DNA from: BOG-938 sp035524315
GTDB lineage: Bacteria > Pseudomonadota > Alphaproteobacteria > Caulobacterales > Caulobacteraceae
Length of the DNA stretch: 64,000 nucleotides
Assembly (NCBI GenBank): GCA_035524315.1
Contig: DATKPD010000039.1
Coordinates: forward strand, 1 to 64,000
Direction: 5' to 3'
The notes below the pieces were generated by a model. The model had not been told where the DNA came from, did no database searches, and worked only from the letters and a program-made list of their open reading frames with translations. Shown piece by piece: positions 34,737 to 43,441 of this stretch. A program made the position numbers and the translations under genes. Each line of letters starts with the position of its first letter. The first letter of the stretch is position 1.

Positions 34737-36233
34737 ATGCCGATCGCCCCCTCCGACATGCCCTTGAGGGCCCGAGCCCCCTGGGCGCCCTTAGGCGCGG
34801 TCGGGGCGCCGCTGGCGCTCGCGGTCCTGCTCAACCTGGTGGTCTGGGCCGCGCTCGGCGGGCGCGCCTTTCAGGGGCTGGTCCTGGTCTCGGTCATCCC
34901 CTCGCTGCTGATCTCGGCGGCGGTCGGCGGGGTGATGCAGACCGCGATCATCGCCTTGCTGGCCCTGGCCGCGGCGGCGCTGCTGGGCCAGGGCGAGCCC
35001 ACGGTGTTCCTGCTCGACGCGGCGATCTTCGTGGTCATCGCCGTGGGCGCGGTGCTGTTCGGGCGGCGGATGCGCGCCAACCGCGATAAGCTCGAGGCCG
35101 TGACGCGCGAGGCCCTGGCGCGCGAGGCGCACATCCAGTCGATCCTCGACACCGTGCCCGACGCCATGATCGTGATCGACGACGCGGGCCTGATCCAATC
35201 CTTCAGCGCCGCCGCCGAGCGCCTGTTCGGCTGGACGGCGGCGGAGGTGAAGGGCCGGAATGTAAGCTTGCTGATGCCCGAGCCGTATCAGGACCAGCAC
35301 GACGCCTATCTTGGGCGGTATCGGCAGACCGGCGTGCGACGGATCATCGGCATCGGCCGGGTGGTGGTGGCGCGCCGGTGCGACGGGTCGGACTTCCCCA
35401 TAGAGTTGGCGGTGGGCGAGATGCGCTCCGGCGAGCGGCGCTTCTTCACAGGCTTCATCCGCGACCTGACCGAACGGCGCCGGACAGAGACCCGGCTGCA
35501 GGACCTGCAGGCCGAGCTGATCCACATCGGCCGGCTCTCGGCCCTCGGCGAGATGAGCTCGGCCCTGGCGCACGAGTTGAACCAGCCTTTATCGGCGGTA
35601 GGCAACTATCTGAACGGGGTTCGTCGCCTGATGGCGGCCGGCGCGGAAACAGCCGCGCTCGAGGAAGGGCTCGACAAGGCCGCGGCCCAGGTGATGCGGG
35701 CCGGCGAGATCATCCGGCGCCTGCGCGACTTCGTGCAACGCGGCGACACCGACCGGCGGATCGAGAACCTGTCCAAGCTGGTCGAGGAGGCCAGCGCCCT
35801 GGCCATGCTGGGCGCGCGCGAGGCCGAGATTCACGTGTCGATCCGGCTGCAGGCCTCCACCGACCTGGTGCTGGCCGATCGGGTGCAGGTGCAACAGGTG
35901 CTGCTTAACCTGATCCGCAACGCGATCGAGGCGATGGAGGGCTCGGCCCTGCGCCGCCTGACCATATCCAGCGCCGATCAGGGCGACGACATGGTGCGGG
36001 TGACGGTCGCCGACACCGGCAGCGGCCTGTCCGACGCGGTGACGCGCACCCTGTTCCAGCCGTTCATGACCACCAAGACCCACGGCCTCGGCGTGGGTCT
36101 GTCGATCTGCCGCACCATCATCGAGGCGCACGGCGGGCGCATCTGGACCGAGCCCAACGTCCCGCACGGCGCCCTCTTCCATTTCACCCTGCCGGCGGTG
36201 ACGGCCGAAGCGGAGGCGCCCGATGGCGGCTGA
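34737..36233 (+). CDS. fixL: FixL-like oxygen-sensing histidine kinase
   Basis: The 498-residue kinase has three or four N-terminal membrane segments (~20-110), a PAS domain (~130-255) and a HisKA/HATPase core. The PAS domain closely follows rhizobial FixL: L-M-P-E-P, then the H-D-A-Y-L-G-R-Y block with the presumed proximal heme ligand His188, and IIGIGRVV and FFTGFIRDLTE. His279 (LAHELNQPLSA) is the phosphoacceptor, and N, G1 and G2 boxes are intact. It should sense oxygen through heme and phosphorylate FixJ. The fixJ start lies inside its 3' end by 11 bases. Confidence 0.92.
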   Translation: MPIAPSDMPLRARAPWAPLGAVGAPLALAVLLNLVVWAALGGRAFQGLVLVSVIPSLLISAAVGGVMQTAIIALLALAAAALLGQGEPTVFLLDAAIFVVIAVGAVLFGRRMRANRDKLEAVTREALAREAHIQSILDTVPDAMIVIDDAGLIQSFSAAAERLFGWTAAEVKGRNVSLLMPEPYQDQHDAYLGRYRQTGVRRIIGIGRVVVARRCDGSDFPIELAVGEMRSGERRFFTGFIRDLTERRRTETRLQDLQAELIHIGRLSALGEMSSALAHELNQPLSAVGNYLNGVRRLMAAGAETAALEEGLDKAAAQVMRAGEIIRRLRDFVQRGDTDRRIENLSKLVEEASALAMLGAREAEIHVSIRLQASTDLVLADRVQVQQVLLNLIRNAIEAMEGSALRRLTISSADQGDDMVRVTVADTGSGLSDAVTRTLFQPFMTTKTHGLGVGLSICRTIIEAHGGRIWTEPNVPHGALFHFTLPAVTAEAEAPDGG

Positions 36234-36858
36234 GCCCCAACAGCGCAACGTTCAGGTTCACATCGTCGATGACGACGCGGCGGTGCGCGACTCGCTCGCC
36301 TTCCTGTTCGCCTCCTCCGGCCTGGCCGCGGAGGCCTACGCCTCGCCGCTCGGACTCCTGGCCGCCGCTCCCAATCTGACAGAGGGCTGTATCGTCACCG
36401 ACGTGCGCATGCCCGAGATGGACGGCCTGCAGCTGCTCGCCCGCCTGGCCGAGGCCGGCTGCGCCCTGCCCGCGATCGTGATCACCGGCCACGGCGACGT
36501 GCCGATGGCGGTGGCGGCGATGAAGGCCGGCGCGGCCGACTTCCTGGAAAAGCCGTTCAACGACGAGGACCTGATCAAGGCGGTGCGCGCGGCCCTGGCC
36601 AGGAGCCAGCCCAAGGCGCCAAGTCTGGATGCCGAACCCCCGGTGGCGCCCGAGATCGCCCGCCGCCTCGCCTTGCTGTCCGAACGCGAGCGCCAGGTGC
36701 TCGACGGCCTGATCGCGGGCCGGCTGAACAAGACCATCGCCCACGATCTGGGCATCAGCCCTCGCACGGTCGAAGTCTACCGCGCCAAGCTGATGGCCAA
36801 GATGGAAGCCGCCACCTTCGCCGACCTGATCCGCATGATGCTGACCGGCCACGAATAG
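36223..36858 (+). CDS. fixJ: FixJ-like response regulator
   Basis: A 211-residue regulator with an N-terminal receiver (DDD near residue 17, phospho-acceptor Asp in VTDVRMPEMDG, Lys in EKPF) and a C-terminal LuxR-type HTH (LSERERQVLDGLIAGRLNKTIAHDLGISPRTVEVYRAK). In rhizobia and Caulobacter FixJ activates fixK and microaerobic respiration genes. It overlaps fixL by 11 bases, so production is coupled. No FixK-type box or fixK gene is present nearby. Confidence 0.94.
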   Translation: MAAEPQQRNVQVHIVDDDAAVRDSLAFLFASSGLAAEAYASPLGLLAAAPNLTEGCIVTDVRMPEMDGLQLLARLAEAGCALPAIVITGHGDVPMAVAAMKAGAADFLEKPFNDEDLIKAVRAALARSQPKAPSLDAEPPVAPEIARRLALLSERERQVLDGLIAGRLNKTIAHDLGISPRTVEVYRAKLMAKMEAATFADLIRMMLTGHE

Positions 36859-36918
36859 GCGAGGCTTGGAAAGCTGGGCGGTATGTTCGCGCGCCGATTA
36901 CCGCGAACCCTACGCCGT

Positions 36919-37002
36919 TGGTGCCCCAGGCCGGACTCGAACCAGCACGTCTCTCGACAATAGATTTTGAGTCTACCGCGTCTACCATTTCGCCACTGGG
37001 GC
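36919..37002 (-). tRNA. tRNA-Leu (anticodon CAA)
   Basis: The reverse strand reads GCCCCAG as the 5' acceptor arm, pairing with CTGGGGC before A-CCA; the CCA end is encoded. The D-arm (GTGGCGAAATGGTAGACGC), the T-arm with GGTTCGAGTCC and a long variable arm make it class II. The anticodon stem GTAGA/TCTAT encloses CTCAAAA, giving anticodon CAA for UUG codons. Length is 84 bases. Confidence 0.96.
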
Positions 37003-37173
37003 CCGCTTGCGGCGGAAGGGGCGTGAGGGCGCGCACTCTAGTCAGGGGCGGCGGTTCGTCAACACGCTCAAGCCCGGGCAGGCGGACGATCTGGCGCCCG
37101 GCGCGCCCATCGACGCCGTGACGGACCGGCCGAACCCTGCTAGGCGCAAGGCCTGGGCCGCCGAGGGAGTGTC

Positions 37174-37758
37174 ATGCTGCGTCCGCTTTACGACTGGGCC
37201 ATGCGCATGGCCGCCGGGCGTTTCGCCCTGCCGGTGCTGGCCGCGGTGGCCACGCTGGAGGCGACCTTCCCCTTCGTGCCGCCCGACGTGATGCTCGCGC
37301 CGATGGTGCTGGCGCGGCGCGAGCGGGCGTGGCTCTACGCCGGCGTATGCACCCTGTGCTCGGTGCTGGGCGGGTGCATCGGCTACGCGCTGGGCTATCT
37401 GGCGGCGCCCCTGGCGCTGAAGCTGCTCGCCATGAGCGGGCGGGCCCAGGGCCTGGCGGATTTCCAGCACCTGTTCGCCCAGGTCGGACTGGCGGTAATC
37501 CTGATCAAGGGCCTGACGCCCGTGCCCTATATGATCGTGACCATCGCCTCGGGCCTGGCGCACTTTTCCCTGCCGGTGTTCGTCGGCGCCTCGCTGGTCA
37601 CGCGTGGGGGCCGGTTCTTCCTTGAGGCGGCGCTGCTGCAGCATCCGCAGGCCAAGACCTTCGTCGACAAGCACTTCGCGGTGCTGGCGGCGGCGGGCGT
37701 GGCGCTGATCGTCGCGGCGCTGGTGGCGGTGAGGGTGCTGGAGCAGCACGCGCATTAG
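37174..37758 (+). CDS. YqaA/DedA-like (VTT domain) membrane protein
   Basis: A 194-residue polytopic membrane protein of the SNARE-associated/VTT superfamily, YqaA type. It has about four to five spans, a glycine-rich GYALGYLAA segment, KGLTPVPYMIVTIASGLA and the basic TRGGRFFLEAAL segment. Related DedA proteins act in lipid-carrier flipping and membrane homeostasis; the function of this branch is less clear. A GAGGGAG ribosome site precedes the ATG. Confidence 0.87.
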   Translation: MLRPLYDWAMRMAAGRFALPVLAAVATLEATFPFVPPDVMLAPMVLARRERAWLYAGVCTLCSVLGGCIGYALGYLAAPLALKLLAMSGRAQGLADFQHLFAQVGLAVILIKGLTPVPYMIVTIASGLAHFSLPVFVGASLVTRGGRFFLEAALLQHPQAKTFVDKHFAVLAAAGVALIVAALVAVRVLEQHAH

Positions 37759-37804
37759 CTCTATAGGGCTTCGCCTTTGCCGTGAGCGAGGATATCACAG
37801 GCCT

Positions 37805-38326
37805 ATGTCGTCCGTGCTCCGATCGGTTCTGAAATTCTGGCCCTTGGCGGGGGCGTGCGCCTCGGCCGCCATGCTGGCCATCGCCCACGCGTTCGAGACG
37901 TTCGGCGGGCTGGCGCCGTGCACCCTGTGCCTCTACCAGCGCAAGGTCTATTGGATCGCCCTGGCGATCGGTCTGATCGGCTTCGCGCTCGGCTATGTCA
38001 GGCTGCGCTGGGCGCCGCGCACTGCGAACGTGCTGCTGGCCCTGGCCTTCCTCGCGGGCGCCGGCATCGCGGCCTATCACGCCGGAGCGGAATGGAAGTG
38101 GTGGCCGGGCCCGACCACCTGCAGTGGCGGCGGCGTGGTGAGCGCGGCGGGCCTGTCGGACTTCATGCATGGCGCGCACTACGCGCCGCCGCGGTGCGAC
38201 GAGGCGGCCTGGCGCATGCTGGGCCTGTCCATGGCGGGGTGGAACGTGCTGATCTCGCTGGGTCTGGCGTGCCTGAGCCTCATGGCCGCCCTCGGCAAGG
38301 GACGCGACGATGTTTCCGACGACTGA
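37805..38326 (+). CDS. dsbB: Disulfide bond formation protein DsbB-like
   Basis: A 173-residue inner-membrane protein with four spans. The CxxC pair Cys39/Cys42 (APCTLC) sits at the first periplasmic loop, followed by Q-R for quinone contact. The second pair Cys106/Cys131 lies in the second loop. This is the DsbB layout that oxidises DsbA and passes electrons to quinone. Its 3' end overlaps coq7 by 17 bases, so the two are translated together, perhaps reflecting the shared quinone theme. Confidence 0.9.
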   Translation: MSSVLRSVLKFWPLAGACASAAMLAIAHAFETFGGLAPCTLCLYQRKVYWIALAIGLIGFALGYVRLRWAPRTANVLLALAFLAGAGIAAYHAGAEWKWWPGPTTCSGGGVVSAAGLSDFMHGAHYAPPRCDEAAWRMLGLSMAGWNVLISLGLACLSLMAALGKGRDDVSDD

Positions 38327-38909
38327 CCCGGCCAAGCCCGCGCGCCCCGCACGCAAGCCGGTCCCGCCCCGCCCCGGCCCGGGCGCAGACAAGGCGCGGC
38401 TGGACGAGATCCTACGCGTGGACCACGCGGGCGAGACGGCGGCGGTGCACATCTACCGCGCCCAGGCGGCCGTGTTCGCCGCGGCCCCCTCTACCGCCGC
38501 CCTGTCGCGGCGGATGGCCGCCCTGCAAGCGCAAGAGGCCGAACACCTGGCCGCGTTCGACGCGCTTTTGACCCAACACCGAACCCGGCCGAGCCTGCTG
38601 TCGCCGATGTGGCGGCTGGCGGCGTTCGCGCTCGGCGCCGGGACGGCCCTGCTGGGCGAGAAGGCGGCCCATGCCTGCACAGAAGCGGTGGAGGCGGTGA
38701 TCGAGGCCCACTACGCCGGCCAGGTGAGCGAGCTGCAGGACAGCGAGCCCGAGTTGGCCGCGACCCTGGCCCGTTTCCGCGACGACGAACTGGCGCACCA
38801 GGTCGATGCGGTGGAGCAGGGCGCGCGCGAGGCGCCGGCCTATCCCCTGCTCACCGCCGCCATCCGCGCCGGTTGCCGCGCGGCGATCAAGACCGCCGAG
38901 AAGCTCTAA
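38310..38909 (+). CDS. coq7: Demethoxyubiquinone hydroxylase Coq7
   Basis: A 199-residue di-iron carboxylate enzyme for the C6 hydroxylation of ubiquinone synthesis. Iron-ligand motifs are VDHAGETAAVHIY (Glu42), EAEH (Glu76 and His79), then AVIEAHY and FRDDELAHQ. The first ~25 residues are a Pro/Arg-rich extension. It overlaps the end of dsbB. Confidence 0.93.
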   Translation: MFPTTDPAKPARPARKPVPPRPGPGADKARLDEILRVDHAGETAAVHIYRAQAAVFAAAPSTAALSRRMAALQAQEAEHLAAFDALLTQHRTRPSLLSPMWRLAAFALGAGTALLGEKAAHACTEAVEAVIEAHYAGQVSELQDSEPELAATLARFRDDELAHQVDAVEQGAREAPAYPLLTAAIRAGCRAAIKTAEKL

Positions 38910-38913
38910 ACCC

Positions 38914-39669
38914 ATGGGCCGAGCGGCCGGCTTTTGGTGTGGCCTGGCCCTGACGCTCACGCCACTGAGCGCGGGACTGGCGCAAGGTCAGGCACAGGCT
39001 CCGCCCACGCCCGACGCAGTGCCCTATCCGCCGAGCTCGACCGCACAGGACGATGTCCAGGCGTGGATCGGCCGCTACCTGCCAGTCCAGGGCTATGTGG
39101 TGGGGGCGTGGTCGGCCAATGTGGTGATGCTGGTCTCGATCGGCGGACTGGACGCGCACCGGTATCCCTTGGTCACGACCAAGGTGCTGAGCGAGGTGCT
39201 CAACGCCCAGGCCGCCGCCGGCGCCGGCTGGCGCGCCGCCGAACAGATCGAGACCTTCGATTGCGACCACAACGTCTATCAAGTGGTCGCCAGCCTCTAT
39301 CACCAGCGCGGCGACCGCCAGGACCCGCCCGAGCGTGAGCCGGGTGACGGCGCCTGGCGCGCGCCCGACCCGGGGGCGACCATGGACACGGTGGAGCGGG
39401 CGGCGTGCTTCTACGGCGAGCGCCAGAAGCCCGCCGCGCTGGAGGCCGGCTCCGGCGCCGCGGCGGCGGCCGCGCCCGCCAGATCGCCGGCCCAGGCCCG
39501 GCCGGCGCCCAAGCCGCCGACCGTTCGCGCCAAGCCCGCGCGCAACGACAAGGGGCGCGCCAAGCGAACCCGCCATAAGGGCGGCAAGTCTTCGAGCAGG
39601 CATAGGCCCGGCAAAGGAAAGACAGCCAAGACCGGCGTCGTGCAACATTCTGGCGGGGGCGCGCGTTGA
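38914..39669 (+). CDS. Hypothetical secreted protein with basic C-terminal tail
   Basis: A 251-residue protein I do not recognise. It has a signal-peptide-like start (MGRAAGFWCGLALTLTPLSAGLAQG), a compact middle part (~50-175) with two Cys (FDCDHN and AACFYGE), and a low-complexity C-terminal ~80 residues very rich in Ala, Pro, Lys, Arg, Gly and His. The tail could bind anionic polymers or peptidoglycan. ATG 38914 lies five bases after the coq7 stop, so it may be in the same operon. Confidence 0.65.
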   Translation: MGRAAGFWCGLALTLTPLSAGLAQGQAQAPPTPDAVPYPPSSTAQDDVQAWIGRYLPVQGYVVGAWSANVVMLVSIGGLDAHRYPLVTTKVLSEVLNAQAAAGAGWRAAEQIETFDCDHNVYQVVASLYHQRGDRQDPPEREPGDGAWRAPDPGATMDTVERAACFYGERQKPAALEAGSGAAAAAAPARSPAQARPAPKPPTVRAKPARNDKGRAKRTRHKGGKSSSRHRPGKGKTAKTGVVQHSGGGAR

Positions 39670-39727
39670 CTTGACCGTGGACGCCGCGCCGCATGATTGC
39701 GCGGCTCGGTTCAGAAGGAAACGAACC

Positions 39728-39988
39728 ATGCGCAAGCTCATCCTGTTCGCCGCGGCCGCCAGCGTGCTGGCCGCCTCCGCCGCCCCGGCGTTGGCTGGAC
39801 CCGCCTCGGGCGCCGCGATCGGCGCAGCCTCGGGCGCGGTGGTCGCCGGTCCCGTCGGCGCGCTTGGCGGCGCGGCCATCGGCGCGGTCGTCGGCGGCCC
39901 CAACATCCATTGGTACCACCACCACCGCGTCTACTACGACCACGGCCGCCGCTATTACCGCGACCACGGCGCGGCGGTTTACTTCTGA
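39728..39988 (+). CDS. Small secreted glycine-zipper protein
   Basis: An 86-residue protein with a signal peptide (~1-23, AASAAPALA), a Gly/Ala zipper (ASGAAIGAASGAVVAGPVGALGGAAIGAVVGG) and a His/Tyr-rich tail (HWYHHHRVYYDHGRRYYRDH). Glycine-zipper outer-envelope proteins often insert in membranes; the tail may bind metal. AAGGAAACGAACC precedes the ATG. The frame continues upstream without conserved content, so this start is preferred. Confidence 0.65.
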   Translation: MRKLILFAAAASVLAASAAPALAGPASGAAIGAASGAVVAGPVGALGGAAIGAVVGGPNIHWYHHHRVYYDHGRRYYRDHGAAVYF

Positions 39989-40009
39989 CCCCACAGCCTT
40001 GATCGAAAC

Positions 40010-40033
40010 GGCGTCCGGCCCTGGCCGGACGCC
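40010..40033 (+). terminator. Hairpin after the glycine-zipper gene
   Basis: Arms of 11 bases (40010-40020 and 40023-40033, GGCGTCCGGCC) form a perfect inverted repeat 21 bases after the stop. No T-tract follows, so it is a candidate terminator or mRNA stabiliser. Confidence 0.45.
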
Positions 40034-40102
40034 GCCCGCGCATGTTGACCGTACCCGGCGCACCCGGCTGTCACAGCCGACGCCAAACTGAAGGAGACCT
40101 CC

Positions 40103-40666
40103 ATGAACCTAACCCGTCGATCAATCGCCGCCGCGGCAGTGGCTGCGGCCACGGCGTTCGGCCCGCTGTTGGCCCCCGCGGCCCACGCCGACGACCGCGC
40201 CAAACTGGCCGCCCAGGGCATGCGCGCGCTGCACGAGCTGGAAGCCAGCGAGCCCCGCTCGACCTTCTACGCCAAGCACGCCGCGGCGGTTCTGGTGTTC
40301 CCCTCGATTCTCAAGGCCGGCTTCGTGTTCGGCGGCGAGACCGGCAACGGCGTGCTGTTCGAGCATGGCAAGGTCGCCGGCTACTACAACATGAGCGGCG
40401 GTTCCTGGGGCCTGCAGGTCGGCGGCCAGGACTTCGCCTACGCCCTGTTCTTCATGACGCCCGGCTCGCTCGACTATCTGAGGAAGAGCGACGGCTTCGC
40501 GGCGGGCACCGGCCCCAGCATCACCGTGATCAACAAGGGCGCGGCCGCGGCGGCCGACACCACCACCGTCAGCCAGGACGTGGTCGCCTTTCCCTTCAAC
40601 GGCAAGGGCCTGATGGCGGACCTGACGCTGCAGGGCACCAAGATCACGCGCATCCACCCGCACTGA
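40103..40666 (+). CDS. Ysc84-related secreted lipid-binding-like protein
   Basis: A 187-residue protein with a signal peptide (cleavage after PAAHA near 29) and a Ysc84/SYLF domain: AVLVFPSILKAGFVFGGETGNGVL, GYYNMSGGSWGLQVGGQ and FAYALFFMT. SYLF domains bind phosphoinositides in eukaryotes, and the bacterial role is unknown. GGAGACC precedes the ATG. A strong terminator follows at 40698. Confidence 0.87.
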   Translation: MNLTRRSIAAAAVAAATAFGPLLAPAAHADDRAKLAAQGMRALHELEASEPRSTFYAKHAAAVLVFPSILKAGFVFGGETGNGVLFEHGKVAGYYNMSGGSWGLQVGGQDFAYALFFMTPGSLDYLRKSDGFAAGTGPSITVINKGAAAAADTTTVSQDVVAFPFNGKGLMADLTLQGTKITRIHPH

Positions 40667-40697
40667 CGGGCGCAAGCCACGGCCTTGGACGACCGTG

Positions 40698-40736
40698 AAG
40701 GCGTTCGCCCCCAGGGGCGGGCGCCTTTGTCGTTTT
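40698..40736 (+). terminator. Intrinsic terminator of the Ysc84-like gene
   Basis: AAGGCG-TT-CGCCCC pairs with GGGGCG-GG-CGCCTT (T-G wobbles in the middle) around a 2-base turn at 40698-40727, then TGTCGTTTT. It lies 32 bases after the stop and argues against the in-frame ATG at 40695 being a start for the next gene. Confidence 0.75.
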
Positions 40737-40769
40737 ACCGCGTTGATGACGGACACCTTGGAGAGTCTC

Positions 40770-41198
40770 ATGCCCCGCCACGCCCCCATCCTTCCAAGAC
40801 TCGGCGTCATCCTCGCCGCCGGCCTCCTGATCGCCGCGGACAAGTCGCCCGTGCAGGCGGCCTTCGGCTCGACCATCGTTTCGACCTATCCCGACGGGCG
40901 CACGGCCGAGCTTTGGCTCAAGCCGGACGGCGCCTACACCGCGCGTGGGCGGCGGGGCGACAGCTCGGGCGGCCACTGGCAGGTGGACGGCGGCAAGCTG
41001 TGCCTGCACCAGTCCAGTCCCCTGCCGTTCGGGTCCTATTGCACGCCTATTCCCAGCACGGGTCTGCACTCGACCTGGTCGGCCAAGGCGGTCACGGGCG
41101 AGCCGATTCGGGTCCGGTTGGTGAAGGGCCGTTATCTTGGGGCGAAGCCCGCGACGGCCGGTGGGGAAACACCACAAAGCGGGTCGCCGCAAAATTGA
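40770..41198 (+). CDS. Hypothetical secreted protein (142 aa)
   Basis: ATG 40770 is preceded by GGAG at about seven bases. The product has a signal-peptide-like start (to ~30, LLIAADKSPVQA) and a small domain with FGSTIVSTYPDGRTAELWLKPDG, GGHWQVDGGKLCL and GSYCTPI, reminiscent of small periplasmic lipocalin-like strands. Two Cys could pair. No family is recognised with confidence. Its last ~107 bases overlap the end of gtrA on the opposite strand. Confidence 0.62.
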   Translation: MPRHAPILPRLGVILAAGLLIAADKSPVQAAFGSTIVSTYPDGRTAELWLKPDGAYTARGRRGDSSGGHWQVDGGKLCLHQSSPLPFGSYCTPIPSTGLHSTWSAKAVTGEPIRVRLVKGRYLGAKPATAGGETPQSGSPQN

Positions 41199-41568
41199 TC
41201 GCCCAGGCGGCGACCGAACCGGCCGCCACGGCGAACGACGGGGCGGCGATCACCGGCCAGTGGGTCGAGACCAGGGTCACGAATAGCCAGTAGTTGCACA
41301 GGTTGCCGAACCCATTGCACAGCATGTAACGCGCCCACTGACCGGGCAGGGTGCGCAGTTGCAGCTGGCGGAACACGTGCAGGCCGTTAAGCACGAAGGT
41401 CGTGTGCATGGCGCACAGCAGCGACACCACACGCGCCCAGGCCGGCTCCAGGCCCAGCCGGATCATCAGGCGCACCATCGCGACGTCGACGACAAAGCCG
41501 ACCAGGCTCACGCCGCAATAGCTGAGCGCTATCGGCCAGAATCGGCCCGATGTGTGCGGATGGCCCAT
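41092..41568 (-). CDS. GtrA family membrane protein
   Basis: A 158-residue protein with four hydrophobic spans typical of GtrA (ALSYCGVSLVGFVVDVAMV, LCAMHTTFVLNGLHVFR, MLCNGFGNLCNYWLFV and a last span ending in FAATRFVVFPHR). GtrA proteins flip or supply lipid-linked sugars for surface glycosylation. I used ATG 41568 as the start; the frame begins slightly earlier. No glycosyltransferase partner is adjacent. Confidence 0.85.
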   Translation of the reverse strand: MGHPHTSGRFWPIALSYCGVSLVGFVVDVAMVRLMIRLGLEPAWARVVSLLCAMHTTFVLNGLHVFRQLQLRTLPGQWARYMLCNGFGNLCNYWLFVTLVSTHWPVIAAPSFAVAAGSVAAWAINFAATRFVVFPHRPSRASPQDNGPSPTGPESARP

Positions 41569-41666
41569 GTCCAATCTCCCGCCACACCGAACGCCTGTCC
41601 TGGGCAAGCGTTGCGGACCTGCGTGGGCCGGCGCAACCCGAGCTTTGCCGGAGCGTTGCAGAGGGC

Positions 41667-42578
41667 ATGGACCAATCTCCGGCCTCGGCCGCTTCCCAGA
41701 TCGCGATCAAACATGTCCAGGCCGTGATCAACACGGCCTCCGGCAGCGTCGGCCCCAAGGCGGCGGACGAGATGAAGGCGATCCTCGAGCGGTTCGGCCT
41801 GCAAAACCGCGTGGCCAGCGTTGAGCCCGCCGAATTGGAGCGCGCGCTGCAGGACGCGCTGCAGGCCCAGCCCGATCTGCTGATCGTGCTGGCGGGCGAT
41901 GGCACCATCAGTCGGGCGGCCGACCTGGTCGGCGCCGACGGTCCTCTGCTGGCCCCCCTGCCGGGCGGCAGCCTGAACATGCTGCCCAAGGCGCTCTACG
42001 GCGCCAAGCCCTGGGTCGAGGCGCTGAACGATTGCCTCAGCCAGGGCGTGGTCCAGCCTGTGGCGTGCGGCGAGGTGGGCGGCCGGCGCTTCTACTGCGC
42101 GGCCATCCTGGGCTCGCCCGCCCTGTGGCAGCCTGCGCGCGAAGCGGCCCGGCGCAACGACCTGCCCGCGGCCTGGCGCCAGGCTCTGTTCGCCCTGCGC
42201 CGGGCCTTTTCCACCCGCCTGAGGTTCCAGGTGGCGGGCGGATCGAAACACAAGACGGTCGCCCTCAGCCTGATCTGTCCGCTGGTGTCGCGCACGGCCG
42301 CCGGCCAGGATTGGCTGGAAGCGGCGGGGCTGAACGTCAACGACATGGTCAGCCTGCTGCGCCTGGCGCTGAACAACCTGTTGTCGGACTGGCGGCGCGA
42401 CCCCTCCGTCATCACCGAGCGATGCGTGGAGGGCCGGGCGTGGGCCCGCCGTCGTATCCCCAGCCTTCTGGACGGCGAGATGTGCTGGTTGGAGCGCATG
42501 AGCGTGATCCGCTTTCATCCCCTGGCGTTCAACGCCCTCGTCCCCGCCCCGAATCCCGCCGCGGAGGCGGCCTCATGA
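41667..42578 (+). CDS. Diacylglycerol-kinase-like lipid kinase
   Basis: A 303-residue protein of the DAGK catalytic family. It has VINTASG near the start, LIVLAGDGTISRAADL as the nucleotide loop, and PLPGGSLNMLPKAL in place of the common GTGND segment. ATG 41667 with GAGG upstream gives a normal N-terminus. It is divergent from gtrA with overlapping upstream frames, and the stop overlaps the phosphoesterase start (ATGA). Confidence 0.82.
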   Translation: MDQSPASAASQIAIKHVQAVINTASGSVGPKAADEMKAILERFGLQNRVASVEPAELERALQDALQAQPDLLIVLAGDGTISRAADLVGADGPLLAPLPGGSLNMLPKALYGAKPWVEALNDCLSQGVVQPVACGEVGGRRFYCAAILGSPALWQPAREAARRNDLPAAWRQALFALRRAFSTRLRFQVAGGSKHKTVALSLICPLVSRTAAGQDWLEAAGLNVNDMVSLLRLALNNLLSDWRRDPSVITERCVEGRAWARRRIPSLLDGEMCWLERMSVIRFHPLAFNALVPAPNPAAEAAS

Positions 42579-43396
42579 GCCTGCGCCTGGCCCACGTCAG
42601 CGACCTGCATTTCGGCGCCGAGCATCCGCAGGCGATCGAGGCGTGCCTGGAGGCGGTCATGGCGGCGGCGCCCGACCTGGTGGCCGTCACCGGCGACCTG
42701 ACGCTGGACGGCCGCACCCGGGAGTTCGCCGCCGCCCGCGCTTGGCTGGGGCGGCTGGATCGGCCCAAGCTGATCACCCCGGGCAACCACGACACGCCGT
42801 ATCTGAACCTGCCCCTGCGCACCTTCACCCCGTTCCGGCGCTATCGGCGCTTCATCGGCCCCGCTGACGAGGAGGCCTACGAAGGGCCGGGCCTGAGCGC
42901 CCGCGCGCTCAACAGCGCCCGCGGCTTCCAGCTTCGGCCCGACTGGTCCAAGGGCGTGGCGGATCTGGACGAGATCGGGCGGGCGGCTGCGGACCTTGCC
43001 ATGCGGCCGGCCGGCTTGAAGGTGTTCGCCTGCCATCACCCCCTGATCGACCCGCCGCACATGCCGGTCGGCGGCGGCGTGCATGGCGGCGAAGAGGCGG
43101 CGCAGCGCCTCGTGCGCGCGGGCGTGGATCTGATCCTCAGCGGCCATACCCACGTGCCCTTCGTGCTGCCCCTGGAAGGCGGCGAGCGGCCGGCCTATGC
43201 GATCGGCGCGGGCACCTTGTCCCTGCGCACGCGCGGCGCGCCCCCCAGCTTCACCATGATCGACGTGGAGGACGAGACCCTGGACGTGCACGTCATGGGC
43301 TGGACCGGCTCGGCCTTCGCCGTCCTCGACCACTGGCCGCTGCCGCGCACCCGGCGCCCGGCGGGAACCCGCGCGCGCGCGCCGCGCTTGGCTTGA
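42575..43396 (+). CDS. Calcineurin-like metallophosphoesterase
   Basis: A 273-residue phosphoesterase with all metal motifs: SDLHFGAE, GDLTLDGR, PGNHDTPYL, CHHPLIDP and SGHTHVPFVL. It resembles the CpdA/Icc group of cyclic-nucleotide phosphodiesterases, but the substrate is unproven. It is coupled to the lipid kinase by a 4-base overlap, suggesting action on lipid head groups or a shared signal. Confidence 0.88.
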   Translation: MSLRLAHVSDLHFGAEHPQAIEACLEAVMAAAPDLVAVTGDLTLDGRTREFAAARAWLGRLDRPKLITPGNHDTPYLNLPLRTFTPFRRYRRFIGPADEEAYEGPGLSARALNSARGFQLRPDWSKGVADLDEIGRAAADLAMRPAGLKVFACHHPLIDPPHMPVGGGVHGGEEAAQRLVRAGVDLILSGHTHVPFVLPLEGGERPAYAIGAGTLSLRTRGAPPSFTMIDVEDETLDVHVMGWTGSAFAVLDHWPLPRTRRPAGTRARAPRLA

Positions 43397-43441
43397 ACGG
43401 CGCCCCATGAAGAGCCGGCCCCCCCGCCGAAAGGAAAGCCC

